Below, piece by piece: positions 16,425 to 24,418 of a DNA stretch of 64,000 bases; within the stretch, counting starts at the first letter, position 1, and every line of letters begins with the position of its first letter. A program made the translations under genes and the position numbers. Below the pieces are notes generated by a model. That model was not told the DNA's origin, made no database searches, and was given only the letters and a program-made list of their open reading frames with translations. Source of the stretch: an uncultured Oscillospiraceae bacterium (GTDB taxonomy: Bacteria > Bacillota > Clostridia > Oscillospirales > Oscillospiraceae); NCBI GenBank assembly GCA_910585265.1, contig CAJUCA010000007.1, forward strand, positions 1-64,000, in the 5' to 3' direction.

Positions 16425-16864
16425 TTGAGCACGAATGATGAAAAAGTACGAATGAAACTCAGGCGAACCGAAGAAGAAAAAGCCGAGGTAGAGCATGATG
16501 CAGCCATCTGCGGCCTGTCGCAAACGGAATACATCTGCCAACTCTGCCTGGGTAAAAAGCCAAGGCTAAAACCGAGCAGCAGTGCCTTCGGGACACCTCA
16601 GACCGGCTTTGCTGGGAGTATGGGCTATCTGTCATTGAGCACGGCAGGAAAGCCCCCAGCCGCCCTGTCTGGCAGAATGAACAAAACAGCAAAACAGTAC
16701 AAACGCAGAACGAGTTAGAAATGCTCTGCCGCAAAGAACTGCCGGAAACTTCTTGGCCTTATGCCTATTGTTTCGTGGATTATCTACCCACAACCCAGGC
16801 CGGAAAAGTGGATTTTCGCGCCCTTGAGCACATGGCAGCGAATGATTTCCGTATGAATGAGTAG
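16425..16864 (+). pseudogene. MobC-relaxase deletion scar
   Basis: Translation from a TTG at 16425 (GGAGG upstream) gives about 43 residues typical of a MobC-type relaxosome protein (VRMKLRRTEEEKAEVEHDA, GLSQTEYICQLCLGKKP). From about 16560 the homologous frame shifts. The next frame reads CLRDTSDRLCWEYGLSVIE, a stretch typical of the middle of MobA/MobL relaxases, and continues to the stop at 16862-16864. The start of the relaxase and most of the rest are gone. I infer an internal deletion that fused mobC to a relaxase fragment, which would disable this second mobilisation module of the island. Confidence 0.65.
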
Positions 16865-16937
16865 ACGTAAGCTCCGTTCTTGAGAATGGAGCACGGCCCT
16901 GACTTGTGCAAGTCAAGGCCATGTACGGTTGCTAACT

Positions 16938-17663
16938 TCACTTTTTTCTTCTGAATACCTTCACATTATAATAATTTCTGCATTTTGTTCCACAAAACTC
17001 ACTCTTGGCATGACTATTATAATACACCTTCCCACAGTTTTTGCAAACCCTCAGCCCCGGCTTTTCCCCTGTGACCATGGCCGCGTAGGACAGCTTCAGC
17101 ACCGACTGCAAGCTCCGCACCTGCCACACGAGCTGGGGAATCCGCCCGCTGGTGAGGCGGTAGGACAGCAGGCCAGACACATCCAGCACCGCCGGAATGG
17201 GCCCTGCCGCCAGTTCTCCCCGAACAGTCGTAAAGTGCTGGTACAGCTGCATGAAGCAACCTTTGAACAATTCCACGTCCTCCCCATACTCCCGGCTGTT
17301 TAGCGGACGATAAGAAGGGGGCAAATACGGGTCGTCTACATATGCCGCACCATTGTCCACCTCCAGCCCCAGAAGCCCGTAACGGGCCGCGAAAGCGGCA
17401 CACAAGTGCTCCTGCTCCGGCACTCCGTTCATAATCTGGCGCCCCAGCTCCAAAGCATCGGCCACCAGTTGCTCCGGCTGTTCGGCACAGTTGAATTGCA
17501 GTTCCATGGCCCCCGGCGCGGGCACCAGATACAGGACTTCCGGCCCGCTCATCTCGCAGGTGGCCAGCGTATACTCCGACCAGCGCGTCCACATCACATT
17601 CAGGTTTGAAAATACTGCCAAATCCATTCGATTTGCCTCCCAGCTATTCTTATCGTCCATCAT
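16938..17663 (-). CDS. Hypothetical protein with C-terminal CGNR-like zinc finger
   Basis: A 241-residue protein. The C-terminal about 35 residues hold a zinc-ribbon pattern, CKNCGKVYYNS followed by FCGTKCRNYYN. This resembles the CGNR-type finger seen in small bacterial regulators and mobile-element proteins. The first 200 residues are not recognised. The start at 17663 lacks a clear ribosome site, and internal methionines remain possible. It is convergent with the mobC scar and upstream of the integrase cluster, so it is probably island cargo with a DNA- or RNA-binding role. Confidence 0.65.
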   Translation of the reverse strand: MMDDKNSWEANRMDLAVFSNLNVMWTRWSEYTLATCEMSGPEVLYLVPAPGAMELQFNCAEQPEQLVADALELGRQIMNGVPEQEHLCAAFAARYGLLGLEVDNGAAYVDDPYLPPSYRPLNSREYGEDVELFKGCFMQLYQHFTTVRGELAAGPIPAVLDVSGLLSYRLTSGRIPQLVWQVRSLQSVLKLSYAAMVTGEKPGLRVCKNCGKVYYNSHAKSEFCGTKCRNYYNVKVFRRKK

Positions 17664-17711
17664 ATCATCTTTTGGGCAGGGTCACAAGGCTGACCCTGCC
17701 CCTTTTCTGTT

Positions 17712-18203
17712 TTAATCCCCGGTTTCTATTCTCCCTGTCACCAAAAACCTGATTTTGTCCAGTGCTGCCTTTCGGTGTTTGGTGACGTTCCGCGCAGAAC
17801 ATCCCATGGCCTCCGCGATATCCTTTGTGGGGGTTCCGTGAACCACATTCTCGAATAGTACCCTGCTTTGAGCCGGTGTGAGTTCACGCAGGGCCGCGCT
17901 GACCGGGTACTCCCCCACCAGCTGGTACAGATCCTCCGATCGCTGGGAGAAGATGATCTCATCCCAATCCTCCGCCCTGCTCAGCTTCAGCAGATCCGCC
18001 ACCCGGTACTGTTCGCCCTCGCGGGGCTCCCGATCCGCGAGGGTGATATCCATGTCCGCCCGGTGGCTTGAGTGCCGCCGTTCATTGTTGGCGTCGAACT
18101 CATCCAGCGCCTGGATCACCGCTTGCCAATCTCCCGTCTCCGCCAGTTCCTTGATTTTCTGCTCCAGCTTTTCCTCCCGGATGTCCCTATACAGTTCCCT
18201 CAA
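17712..18203 (-). CDS. Sigma-70 region 4-like regulator (TTG start)
   Basis: A 163-residue protein. Its C-terminal 55 residues match sigma-70 region 4: LTPAQSRVLFENVVHG, then DIAEAMGCSARNVTKHRKAAL, a good helix-turn-helix. The N-terminal half is charged and unrecognised, with no region 2. Similar small sigma-like proteins sit near the integrase in Tn916-type elements and control transfer or excision, so that is the likely role here. The start is a TTG at 18203, with GGAGG ten bases upstream and no nearby ATG or GTG. It is divergent from the excisionase-like gene, sharing a 120-base AT-rich control region. Confidence 0.75.
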   Translation of the reverse strand: MRELYRDIREEKLEQKIKELAETGDWQAVIQALDEFDANNERRHSSHRADMDITLADREPREGEQYRVADLLKLSRAEDWDEIIFSQRSEDLYQLVGEYPVSAALRELTPAQSRVLFENVVHGTPTKDIAEAMGCSARNVTKHRKAALDKIRFLVTGRIETGD

Positions 18204-18325
18204 AAAATTTTATCCTCCATAGTACCGTTTTTGACTTTCCCATCGTCTATAAATTAGACGGTGTAATTTATGTAATTATTATAATCTATTACATATTTGC
18301 TGTCAAGAGGAAGGAGGAGGAGTTT

Positions 18326-18547
18326 ATGAGCAGAGAAGAAAAAGCAGCGACCCGCTACCGGGCCATGTTCCGCCACTACCCGGACGCCCTAACGCCCCGG
18401 CAAGTGCAGGAAATGCTTGGAATCGGCCAGCGCATGGCCTATGACCTGCTGCGGGAGGGCAAAATCCAGAGCGTCCGTATGGGGCGGCTGTACCGGGTGC
18501 CCAAGTCGGCGGTCATCGACTACCTGTACAGCGAAGAAAAGACTTGA
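18326..18547 (+). CDS. xis: Excisionase-like DNA-binding protein
   Basis: A 73-residue protein of the excisionase/AlpA-like helix-turn-helix family. Its core LTPRQVQEMLGIGQRMAYDLLREGKIQSVRMGRLYRVPK shows the winged-helix pattern that inserts a recognition helix and wing (quoted here as two joined family motifs of the DNA-binding domain). GGAGGAGG precedes the ATG. It overlaps the open frame of the integrase and is 62 bases from the integrase start, so the two form a recombination directionality unit. It probably binds the island ends and favours excision, by analogy with Tn916 Xis. Confidence 0.8.
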   Translation: MSREEKAATRYRAMFRHYPDALTPRQVQEMLGIGQRMAYDLLREGKIQSVRMGRLYRVPKSAVIDYLYSEEKT

Positions 18548-18609
18548 AAAAAGCGCCCGTCCAAGGTATCATCACACGACCCTGGGCAGACACTGAAAGG
18601 AGGCATTTT

Positions 18610-19842
18610 ATGAAGCATCGGGAAATCACCGGCAGTCTTACAGAAAGAAACGGAAAATACACCGCCATTCTCAACCTTTACGATGAAAACGGCAAGCGAA
18701 GGCAGAAATCCATCGCCCTGGGCATCCCCGTCAAGGGCAACAAGCGAAAGGCCCAAGCCCGGCTGGACGAGCTGAAGCGGGAATACAGCACTCCCGACCA
18801 CCAACTGTCCAAGGCCAAAGCCAGCTCCCCACTGTTTGCTGATTTTCTGTGGGATTGGCTGAAAACTACCGCCCCCACCATTGAACGCACGACTTATCAC
18901 AGCTACGAAAGTATCATTTCTGCTCGGCTTGACCCCTTCTTCCGGGAACGGAACCTGCGGCTGTGTGATGTGGAACCCCGTCATATCCGAGCGCTGCACG
19001 AGTCCATTTTTAAGGACGGCTGTAATGCTAACACGGTCATCCACTATCACGCCGTCGTCCGCAAGGCCCTGCAATATGCCGTTAAAAATGAACTGATCCC
19101 GGACAATGCGGCGGACAAGGTGGATCGCCCCAAAAAGGGGAAATATCTGGCCAGTTTTTACTCCAAGGATGAGCTGGCTGCCCTGTTTGAAGCGACGAAA
19201 GACGACTCCATGTCGGTGGTCATCCTGCTTGCGGCCTATTACGGCCTGCGGCGCAGCGAGGTGCTGGGCATTCGCTGGAGCGCGGTAGATTTTGAGCGGG
19301 GAACCATCTCCATCAACCACAAAGTCACCGAAAGCACCGTGGACGGCAGGCACCAGCTCTATGCCGAGGATAAGCTGAAAACCAAGTCCAGCTTCCGTAC
19401 CCTGCCTCTGATCCCCGCAGTGCGGGATTTGCTCTTAGCGCAGAGGGAGAAGCAAGCGCACTACTGGGCCATGTTCAAAAAGTCCTACTGCACTGAGTAC
19501 TTGGATTACATCTGTGTGGACGAGATGGGCCAGCTGTTCCGCCCCAACTACGTCACCGACCATTTCAAGCTGCTGCTGAACCGCCACAGCCTGCGGCCCA
19601 TCCGTTTCCATGACTTAAGGCACAGTTGTGCCTCACTCCTGCTCAGCCAGGGCATTCCCATGAAGCAGATCCAGGACTGGCTGGGCCACTCCACCTTCGC
19701 CACCACCGCCGACATCTACTCCCATCTGGATTTCAACTCCAAGCAGGACTCGGCAAACGCCATCGCCTCGGCCTTTGAGCAGGAACCGTTGGAGGAAATT
19801 CAAGAAGATGAGCGGGGCTTTGGGATGTCGCTGGGTATGTGA
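18610..19842 (+). CDS. int: Tyrosine-type site-specific integrase
   Basis: A 410-residue phage/ICE-type integrase. An N-terminal arm-binding domain (residues 1-60) and a SAM-like core-binding domain (about 75-165) precede the catalytic domain. The catalytic domain has the conserved Arg in YYGLRRSEVLGIRW, HDLRHSCASLLLSQG for the His-x-x-Arg box, and the tyrosine in GHSTFATTADIYSHL. The ATG at 18610 follows AAAGGAGG. It sits 0.9 kb from the second tRNA-Ser, whose anticodon-loop core is repeated at the island ends, so that tRNA is its likely target. It follows xis and precedes a second regulator gene. Confidence 0.93.
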   Translation: MKHREITGSLTERNGKYTAILNLYDENGKRRQKSIALGIPVKGNKRKAQARLDELKREYSTPDHQLSKAKASSPLFADFLWDWLKTTAPTIERTTYHSYESIISARLDPFFRERNLRLCDVEPRHIRALHESIFKDGCNANTVIHYHAVVRKALQYAVKNELIPDNAADKVDRPKKGKYLASFYSKDELAALFEATKDDSMSVVILLAAYYGLRRSEVLGIRWSAVDFERGTISINHKVTESTVDGRHQLYAEDKLKTKSSFRTLPLIPAVRDLLLAQREKQAHYWAMFKKSYCTEYLDYICVDEMGQLFRPNYVTDHFKLLLNRHSLRPIRFHDLRHSCASLLLSQGIPMKQIQDWLGHSTFATTADIYSHLDFNSKQDSANAIASAFEQEPLEEIQEDERGFGMSLGM

Positions 19843-19849
19843 GGTGCGG

Positions 19850-20440
19850 ATGAATTACGATTACCTCCGCAATGAATACCCTGAAACCGTTTCCATGGAT
19901 CAGCTCTACCGCATCTGCCACATCAGCAAGCGCAAGGCCAAATGGCTGCTGGAGAACAGGATCATCCCTTGCCAGGACTCCGGCAGGCAGACCAGACGCT
20001 TCCAAATCCGGCTGGAGGATATCATCACATTTCTGGAGCGGCGGGATGCCGGCCTGCTCCGGGGGGATATCCCGCCGGGGATTTTCTCCAGCGGTGGACG
20101 CACCCTCCAAGAACCCCGCCAAATCCTCGACAGCGGGGCGCTGTGCGCCTTTCTGCTGGATCGGTGGGTAGATGCCCCGGATATGCTAACCGTCCCACAA
20201 GCGGCCTTTCTGTGCGGTTACGGGCTTTCGACGATCAACCGCTGGGTCAGGGACGGTATCGTGGAAGCTGTGCGCTGCTATGGCAGCAACCTGATCTCCA
20301 AGGAATCTTTGGCAGAGCGGTTGGCATCCTGTGAGGGGCAGATGATCCCCACCCGCTCGGCACTCCATGAGGAGCTGCTGGAGGAATTTCAGACAGCGGA
20401 ACAAAACAGCGGCATGGAGTGGGGCTCCATGTCGCTGTAG
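19850..20440 (+). CDS. Double helix-turn-helix protein next to integrase
   Basis: A 196-residue protein with two DNA-binding-like segments. Residues 15-60 (MDQLYRICHISKRKAKWLLE, then a wing-like IRLEDIITFLERR) resemble MerR/excisionase domains. A second unit lies at about residues 115-160 (TVPQAAFLCGYGLSTINRW, GIVEAVRCYGSNLIS). It starts 8 bases after the integrase stop with GAGGTG upstream, so it is probably co-transcribed. Its function is not established; a second directionality factor or an island regulator fits the location. Confidence 0.7.
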   Translation: MNYDYLRNEYPETVSMDQLYRICHISKRKAKWLLENRIIPCQDSGRQTRRFQIRLEDIITFLERRDAGLLRGDIPPGIFSSGGRTLQEPRQILDSGALCAFLLDRWVDAPDMLTVPQAAFLCGYGLSTINRWVRDGIVEAVRCYGSNLISKESLAERLASCEGQMIPTRSALHEELLEEFQTAEQNSGMEWGSMSL

Positions 20441-20450
20441 TGAGCAAAAA

Positions 20451-20687
20451 CTATTCTACCCAAAGAGCGATATAATCCAGTTTCCCATTTGTCATCATGT
20501 CTACATGAACCCCGTCCCATCGACTCACTTTTCCGCATCTGTTCCAGCCAGCGGTTTCTAAACTTGCAATGGTTTCGTCCAACGTATCTTTTATGTAATT
20601 TTCTGCACCATCAAGTTGGCTCTTTAATACATAAAAAGTCTCGTCTGTTGTGGTGTAGAGCACATTCGCAACAACAATTTTCTCCAT
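20451..20687 (-). CDS. Small hypothetical protein
   Basis: A 78-residue protein (MEKIVVANVLYTTTDETFY at the start, YIALWVE at the end) with no family I recognise. GGAGGAAAT precedes the ATG at 20687. The sequence is mixed alpha/beta without membrane segments or cysteine motifs apart from one Cys. It lies convergent to the gene after the integrase and just left of the second tRNA-Ser, in AT-richer DNA. It is accessory cargo at the right end of the island. Confidence 0.55.
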   Translation of the reverse strand: MEKIVVANVLYTTTDETFYVLKSQLDGAENYIKDTLDETIASLETAGWNRCGKVSRWDGVHVDMMTNGKLDYIALWVE

Positions 20688-20773
20688 TTACATTTCCTCC
20701 GCAAAAATTTATCCACATTTTTCGTATCAACAGAGAAGCGAAGCAGGGCGTATCGCATTGGTACGCCCTGCTT

Positions 20774-20864
20774 TGGCGCAGCGGGTGGGATTCGAACCCA
20801 CGGTACCATTGCTGGTACACCTGATTTCGAGTCAGGGCCGTTATAACCACTTCGATACCGCTGC
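20774..20864 (-). tRNA. tRNA-Ser (anticodon CGA), second copy
   Basis: A complete 91-base serine tRNA with encoded CCA, the same 3' half as the first copy, and a slightly different 5' half (D-arm and anticodon-stem flank). Anticodon stem CCTGA/TCAGG encloses CTCGAAA. The attachment core GATTTCGAGTCA falls at 20823-20834. A hairpin AGGGCGTA/TACGCCCT just downstream (20737-20772 region) may terminate it. Confidence 0.95.
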
Positions 20865-21014
20865 CTATATCGTTTCACCGCACAGGCGGAAAAACTGCTT
20901 TTGGAAAACTGTGAGCAAATCGTTAGCGTTTCAGAAAACTTTCCCGCTGCTTCCTGCTCGGGAAGCCCCACCCCATGCGGGTTTGCGGGTTTTGCCAGGG
21001 GAGTGGACCGTGCG

Positions 21015-21056
21015 GATTTCGAGTCAGCCCCGTTATGACCACTTCGATACCGCTGC
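21015..21056 (-). pseudogene. tRNA-Ser 5' half remnant at island right end
   Basis: The sequence reads as a tRNA-Ser 5' half, GCAGCGGTATCGAAGTGG through the anticodon loop, and then diverges exactly after the core GATTTCGAGTCA. The 3' half is missing. It is best read as the 5' half of the original chromosomal tRNA, cut off when an element integrated at the anticodon loop. Confidence 0.8.
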
Positions 21057-21155
21057 CCGTCACAACCCGCCCTATTAAAATACCCCATCCCCGCCCAAAT
21101 GTCAATCCCCCTTCGTCCTATGGCACCCCAGACATCCCCGCAACACGCTGAAAGA

Positions 21156-21195
21156 GCCTGTATCCGCAGCCAGCCAACCAGCCGCGAATACAGGC
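21156..21195 (-). terminator. Terminator of alcohol dehydrogenase gene
   Basis: Arms GCCTGTAT and ATACAGGC, with further pairing inside (GCGGC-type), lie just after the minus-strand stop at 21204 and are followed by TCTTTC. Confidence 0.6.
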
Positions 21196-21203
21196 CCTCG
21201 CAA

Positions 21204-22337
21204 TCAAAACAGCTTCCCCGAATAAGCCCGCCGGTAGATCCGCACGATATCCTCCCGGCTGCACTCCCTGGGGTTGGTGGCGGTGCAGCGGTCCGCCAGG
21301 GCGTCCGCCGCCATGGCCTCCACGTCCGCCTCGAACTCCGCCTGGGGCACCCCCGCGTCCTTGATGGTGGACGGCATTCCCAGCTTGTCCATGGAATTGC
21401 GGATGGTGCGGATGAGCTGAAGCGCGCTCTGCCGCACGCTGGAGCTGTCCAGCCGCAGCAGGCGGGAGATCTGGGCGTACCGCTTCGCCGTGGGCGTCAG
21501 CCCGTCGATGCACCCGGCGTTGAAGCTCATCACATAGGGCAGCAGGATGCCGTTGGCCCTGCCGTGGGAGATGTGGAAGTGTGCCCCCAGCGCGTGGGCC
21601 ATCCCGTGGTTCAGCCCCAGCCCCGAGTTGGAGAAGGCGATCCCCGCCAGGCAGGAGGCGTTGTGCATCTTCTGCCGGGCCTCCAGATTCTCCGGGTCCC
21701 GGTAGGCCTCCAGCAGGTTGCGGTAGGCCAGCTTGAGGGCCTTTTCCGCCGCCGCGTCGGAGAAATCCGTGTGGGCAGTGGACACGAACGCCTCCACCGC
21801 GTGGGTGAACACGTCGATGCCCGTGTCGGCGGTGACGGCGGGGGGCACGCTCACCGTGAGCACCGGATCCAGCACCGCCGCGTGAGGCAGCAGCCCGTCG
21901 TCCACCAGGGGGTACTTGACCTCCTTCTCCCGGTCGGTGATGACGGCGAAGCGGCTCACCTCCGACCCGGTGCCGCTGGTGGTGGGGATGGCGGCGAACA
22001 GCACGTCCCGCACATCCCGCTGCTTGGCGGAGAAGAACAGGATGGCCTTGGCCGCGTCGATGGCGGAGCCGCCCCCAAAGGCGATCACCGCGTCCGGCTG
22101 GAAGTCCAGCAGCAGCCCCACCCCGGCGGTGACGGTGGAGACGTCCGGATCGGCCTGCACGTCGGAGAAGATCCGCCGCTCCGCCCCCGCCCGGTCCGCC
22201 GCGTCCGTGACATAGGACACCTTGCCGCTGTCCACCAGGAACCTGTCGCTGACAATCAGCACCCGCTTGCGTCCCTCCAGCAGGCCGTCCAGCCCGCCGC
22301 CCATGAAAATCTTCGTGCCCAGCTGAAATTGATCCAT
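21204..22337 (-). CDS. eutG: Iron-containing alcohol dehydrogenase, PduQ/EutG-like
   Basis: A 377-residue group III (iron-type) alcohol dehydrogenase expected to reduce acetaldehyde to ethanol with NADH. The Rossmann half has AFGGGSAIDAAKAI and PTTSGTGSEV. The metal-binding half has DVFTHAVEAFVS and LNHGMAHALGAHFHISHG, with the usual Asp/His ligands. The sequence follows the PduQ 1-propanol dehydrogenase pattern closely from the start (FQLGTKIFMG). ATG 22337 has AAGGGG at proper spacing; ATG 22343 is too close to it. Although 3 kb from eutS and on the opposite strand, its leader carries the same tandem-hairpin/terminator layout, so EutV probably controls it. It would regenerate NAD+ for EutE. 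Confidence 0.9.
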   Translation of the reverse strand: MDQFQLGTKIFMGGGLDGLLEGRKRVLIVSDRFLVDSGKVSYVTDAADRAGAERRIFSDVQADPDVSTVTAGVGLLLDFQPDAVIAFGGGSAIDAAKAILFFSAKQRDVRDVLFAAIPTTSGTGSEVSRFAVITDREKEVKYPLVDDGLLPHAAVLDPVLTVSVPPAVTADTGIDVFTHAVEAFVSTAHTDFSDAAAEKALKLAYRNLLEAYRDPENLEARQKMHNASCLAGIAFSNSGLGLNHGMAHALGAHFHISHGRANGILLPYVMSFNAGCIDGLTPTAKRYAQISRLLRLDSSSVRQSALQLIRTIRNSMDKLGMPSTIKDAGVPQAEFEADVEAMAADALADRCTATNPRECSREDIVRIYRRAYSGKLF

Positions 22338-22371
22338 ATCCATACCCCTTCCGTCCGCGAAAATACCGTAT

Positions 22372-22461
22372 AAAAACACAAAACGCGCCTGGACCCGCCC
22401 CGCGGCGGTCCAGGTCGCTTCGTCGCTCCCTGACCGTCCCCCCGCTCCATCGCCGGGGGAC
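22372..22461 (-). promoter_or_regulatory. Tandem-hairpin antitermination leader (candidate EutV target)
   Basis: Reading the minus strand, hairpin P1 (22461-22436) has GTCCCCC arms and hexaloop GATGGA. Hairpin P2 (22433-22410) has hexaloop GACGAA. A terminator follows, with CCTGGACC/GGTCCAGG arms (22414-22388) and CGCGTTTTGTGTTTTT. The 3' arm of P2 overlaps the 5' arm of the terminator, so only one can form. This is the architecture known for ANTAR antiterminators such as EutV. Confidence 0.7.
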
Positions 22462-22467
22462 ACCTCC

Positions 22468-22496
22468 ACTTTACCCAATCCGCCGGGACTTGTCAA
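22468..22496 (-). promoter_or_regulatory. Promoter of alcohol dehydrogenase leader
   Basis: Minus-strand TTGACA and TAAAGT lie 17 bases apart, immediately before the tandem-hairpin leader. Confidence 0.65.
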
Positions 22497-22525
22497 GCCC
22501 TTTGGCACAATTTTACGCAGACCCG

Positions 22526-22554
22526 TTGACATTTCTCTCCAAACCTGACATAAT
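22526..22554 (+). promoter_or_regulatory. Promoter of acetyltransferase genes
   Basis: TTGACA and CATAAT lie 17 bases apart, about 95 bases before the TTG start of the Eis-like gene. It diverges from the dehydrogenase promoter. Confidence 0.65.
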
Positions 22555-22650
22555 GAACAACAGCAAAGCTGGTGTGTGCGGAGCCGTCCAGCCGGTTCCG
22601 CAGTTTCGCGCCCGCGCCGGACGGCCCGGGCAAAGGAGTGTTCATCTAAA

Positions 22651-23883
22651 TTGGATATCAGGTTTGTTCTTCCTTCGGAGGTTGGGCAGCTGGCCCGGAA
22701 CGTGGTCACCTCGTTCCCGTCCAAGACGCCGGAGCTCCTCCTGAAGAATATGGAGGGCGAACTGTACCGGCCGGACGAGGGACGCTACCTCGGCTGCTTC
22801 GACGATGATGGGACCCTGCTGGGCTCCATCCTGATGATGGACTTCACCCTCAACGTCAGAGGGGTGATGACGCCGATGGGAGCGGCGGCCTACGTCTCCA
22901 CCAATTTCCTACGGAAAAAGGAGCACGTGGCCCGCACGCTGTTAGAGGTGTTGATGCGGTACTACGCCAGGTCAGGCGCGCCAATCAGCTGCCTGCACCC
23001 CTTCAACCCCGCGTTTTACCACAAGATGGGCTACGGCTTCTGCAACGAGAACACGCTGTACGCCCCCAAGCCCTGTTACATCCGGTCCTTTGGGGACAAG
23101 TCCGGCCTGTGCTACGCCCAGGCCGACGACCGGGAGGCGGTGCTGGCCTACTACCGCCGCTGGGTGGAGCGTACCCACGGGGCCACCCTCCACCACTACA
23201 TGGACCCCCACCGTATCTTTGATATGCCCTACGTGGTGCTCTGCCGCCGGGAGGGGCGGATTACCGGATACTTCACCTTCGAGTTCGTGGAGGTGGACCA
23301 CTACACCGACTGCTACCACGATCTGCTGGTGCGGGAGATGGTGTACGACGATCTGGACACCCTGAAGCAGTTCATGACCTTCTTCGCCTCCCAGGAGGAT
23401 CAGATCGAGCGGGTGCGTTTCCTCTCTCCCGACCCCGACCTCCATATGCTGTTCCTCAACCCGGACACCGGGGAGAACCGGGCCCACGACGGCTGCATCC
23501 AGGAGATCGGCCGGCGCACCATGGGCTATATGTGCCGGATTCTGGACGTGGCGGCCTATTTCCGGAGCCAGCCCCACTGCTCCGCCCCCGCCGCCCGGGA
23601 CTTCGTGCTGGAGCTCCAGGTGGAGGACGGCTTCCTGAAGGACAACACCGGCAGCTATTTCCTCCGCGTGTCCGGGGACCGGGTGGAGCTGGCGGGCAGC
23701 ACCGCCCCCCAGGTGACGCTGCGGACGGACATCGCCGCCCTGTCCTCCCTTGTGATGGGGGCCTATTCCCTGGACAAGGCCGTGGCCCGGGGCGTCATGG
23801 ACATATCCGATCCGTCCTTTCTCCCCGATGTGCAGAACGCCATCGGCTGGCACAGGAAGCCTGTGAACTACACCTATTTTTGA
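22651..23883 (+). CDS. GNAT acetyltransferase with SCP2-like C-terminal domain (Eis-like)
   Basis: A 410-residue protein with the Eis-family layout. A first GNAT domain (LLGSILMMDF, TPMGAAAYVSTN) is followed by a second, degenerate one, then a C-terminal SCP2-type sterol-carrier-like domain (LELQVEDGFLKDNTGSYFL, then SLVMGAYSLDKAVARGVMD). Members acetylate amines such as aminoglycosides or protein lysines; the substrate here is unknown. The start is a TTG at 22651 (LDIRFVLPSE) with AAAGGAG 12 bases upstream; the frame is open further up but without a start that fits. A second GNAT gene follows after 18 bases, probably co-transcribed. Confidence 0.85.
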   Translation: MDIRFVLPSEVGQLARNVVTSFPSKTPELLLKNMEGELYRPDEGRYLGCFDDDGTLLGSILMMDFTLNVRGVMTPMGAAAYVSTNFLRKKEHVARTLLEVLMRYYARSGAPISCLHPFNPAFYHKMGYGFCNENTLYAPKPCYIRSFGDKSGLCYAQADDREAVLAYYRRWVERTHGATLHHYMDPHRIFDMPYVVLCRREGRITGYFTFEFVEVDHYTDCYHDLLVREMVYDDLDTLKQFMTFFASQEDQIERVRFLSPDPDLHMLFLNPDTGENRAHDGCIQEIGRRTMGYMCRILDVAAYFRSQPHCSAPAARDFVLELQVEDGFLKDNTGSYFLRVSGDRVELAGSTAPQVTLRTDIAALSSLVMGAYSLDKAVARGVMDISDPSFLPDVQNAIGWHRKPVNYTYF

Positions 23884-23901
23884 CGGGAAGCAGGGGTCTT
23901 T

Positions 23902-24375
23902 ATGAACGCGATCAAGGTAACCATCCAGCGGGCCGCGCCGGAGCGTCTCCCCGAGATACGGGAGGTCTTTCTGGACAGCGTCCTCTACGACCGCTACTTC
24001 GCCCAGGAGGGGCGGCTGGACGGCATCCTGTCCGCCGCCGTGGACAAGGGGGATCTGTGGCTTGCGCTGGACTCCCACAACGAGGTGGTGGGGGCCATGC
24101 AGGTGGAGCTGAACGGCTTCTTCGGCGCGTTCCCCTACCTGGCCCTGCTGGGCGTGAAGAAGCGGTTCCGGGGCATGGGGGTGGGCCGCACCCTGCTGAA
24201 GGTCTACGAGGGGGTGGCCCGGGAGCTGGGCTTCCGGAAGGCCTCCCTGCTGGTGAGCCACTTCAACCCCAGGGCCAAGGCCCTCTACCAGTCCATGGGC
24301 TACCGGAAGGTGGGCTATGTGCCCGACGCCATCCTCCCCGGCAACCACGAGAACATCATGGTCAAAACCCTGTGA
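23902..24375 (+). CDS. GNAT family N-acetyltransferase
   Basis: A 157-residue single-domain acetyltransferase. The acetyl-CoA loop is visible as VKKRFRGMGVGRTLLKVYEG, preceded by strand 4 (FPYLALLGV) and followed by the C-terminal NPRAKALYQSMGYRKVGY pattern. The substrate cannot be told from sequence. It follows the Eis-like gene by 18 bases, so the two form an operon ending in the terminator at 24382. There is no sign of transfer; composition matches the chromosome. Confidence 0.88.
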   Translation: MNAIKVTIQRAAPERLPEIREVFLDSVLYDRYFAQEGRLDGILSAAVDKGDLWLALDSHNEVVGAMQVELNGFFGAFPYLALLGVKKRFRGMGVGRTLLKVYEGVARELGFRKASLLVSHFNPRAKALYQSMGYRKVGYVPDAILPGNHENIMVKTL

Positions 24376-24381
24376 CGCGAA

Positions 24382-24418
24382 AGGCAGGAACCGCTTGGCG
24401 GTTCCTGCCTTGTTTGTT
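24382..24418 (+). terminator. Terminator of acetyltransferase operon
   Basis: Perfect 13-base arms AGGCAGGAACCGC/GCGGTTCCTGCCT with a TTG loop are followed by TGTTTGTT. Confidence 0.85.

Noticed and set aside
21204..22337. Reading the alcohol dehydrogenase as a generic gene unrelated to eut
   Set aside because: The PduQ-like sequence and the shared leader design make a link to the microcompartment more likely, though the distance and strand first suggested otherwise.
21099..22373. A 424-codon plus-strand frame opposite the alcohol dehydrogenase
   Set aside because: Antisense to a gene with full family motifs; no ribosome site and no recognisable protein.
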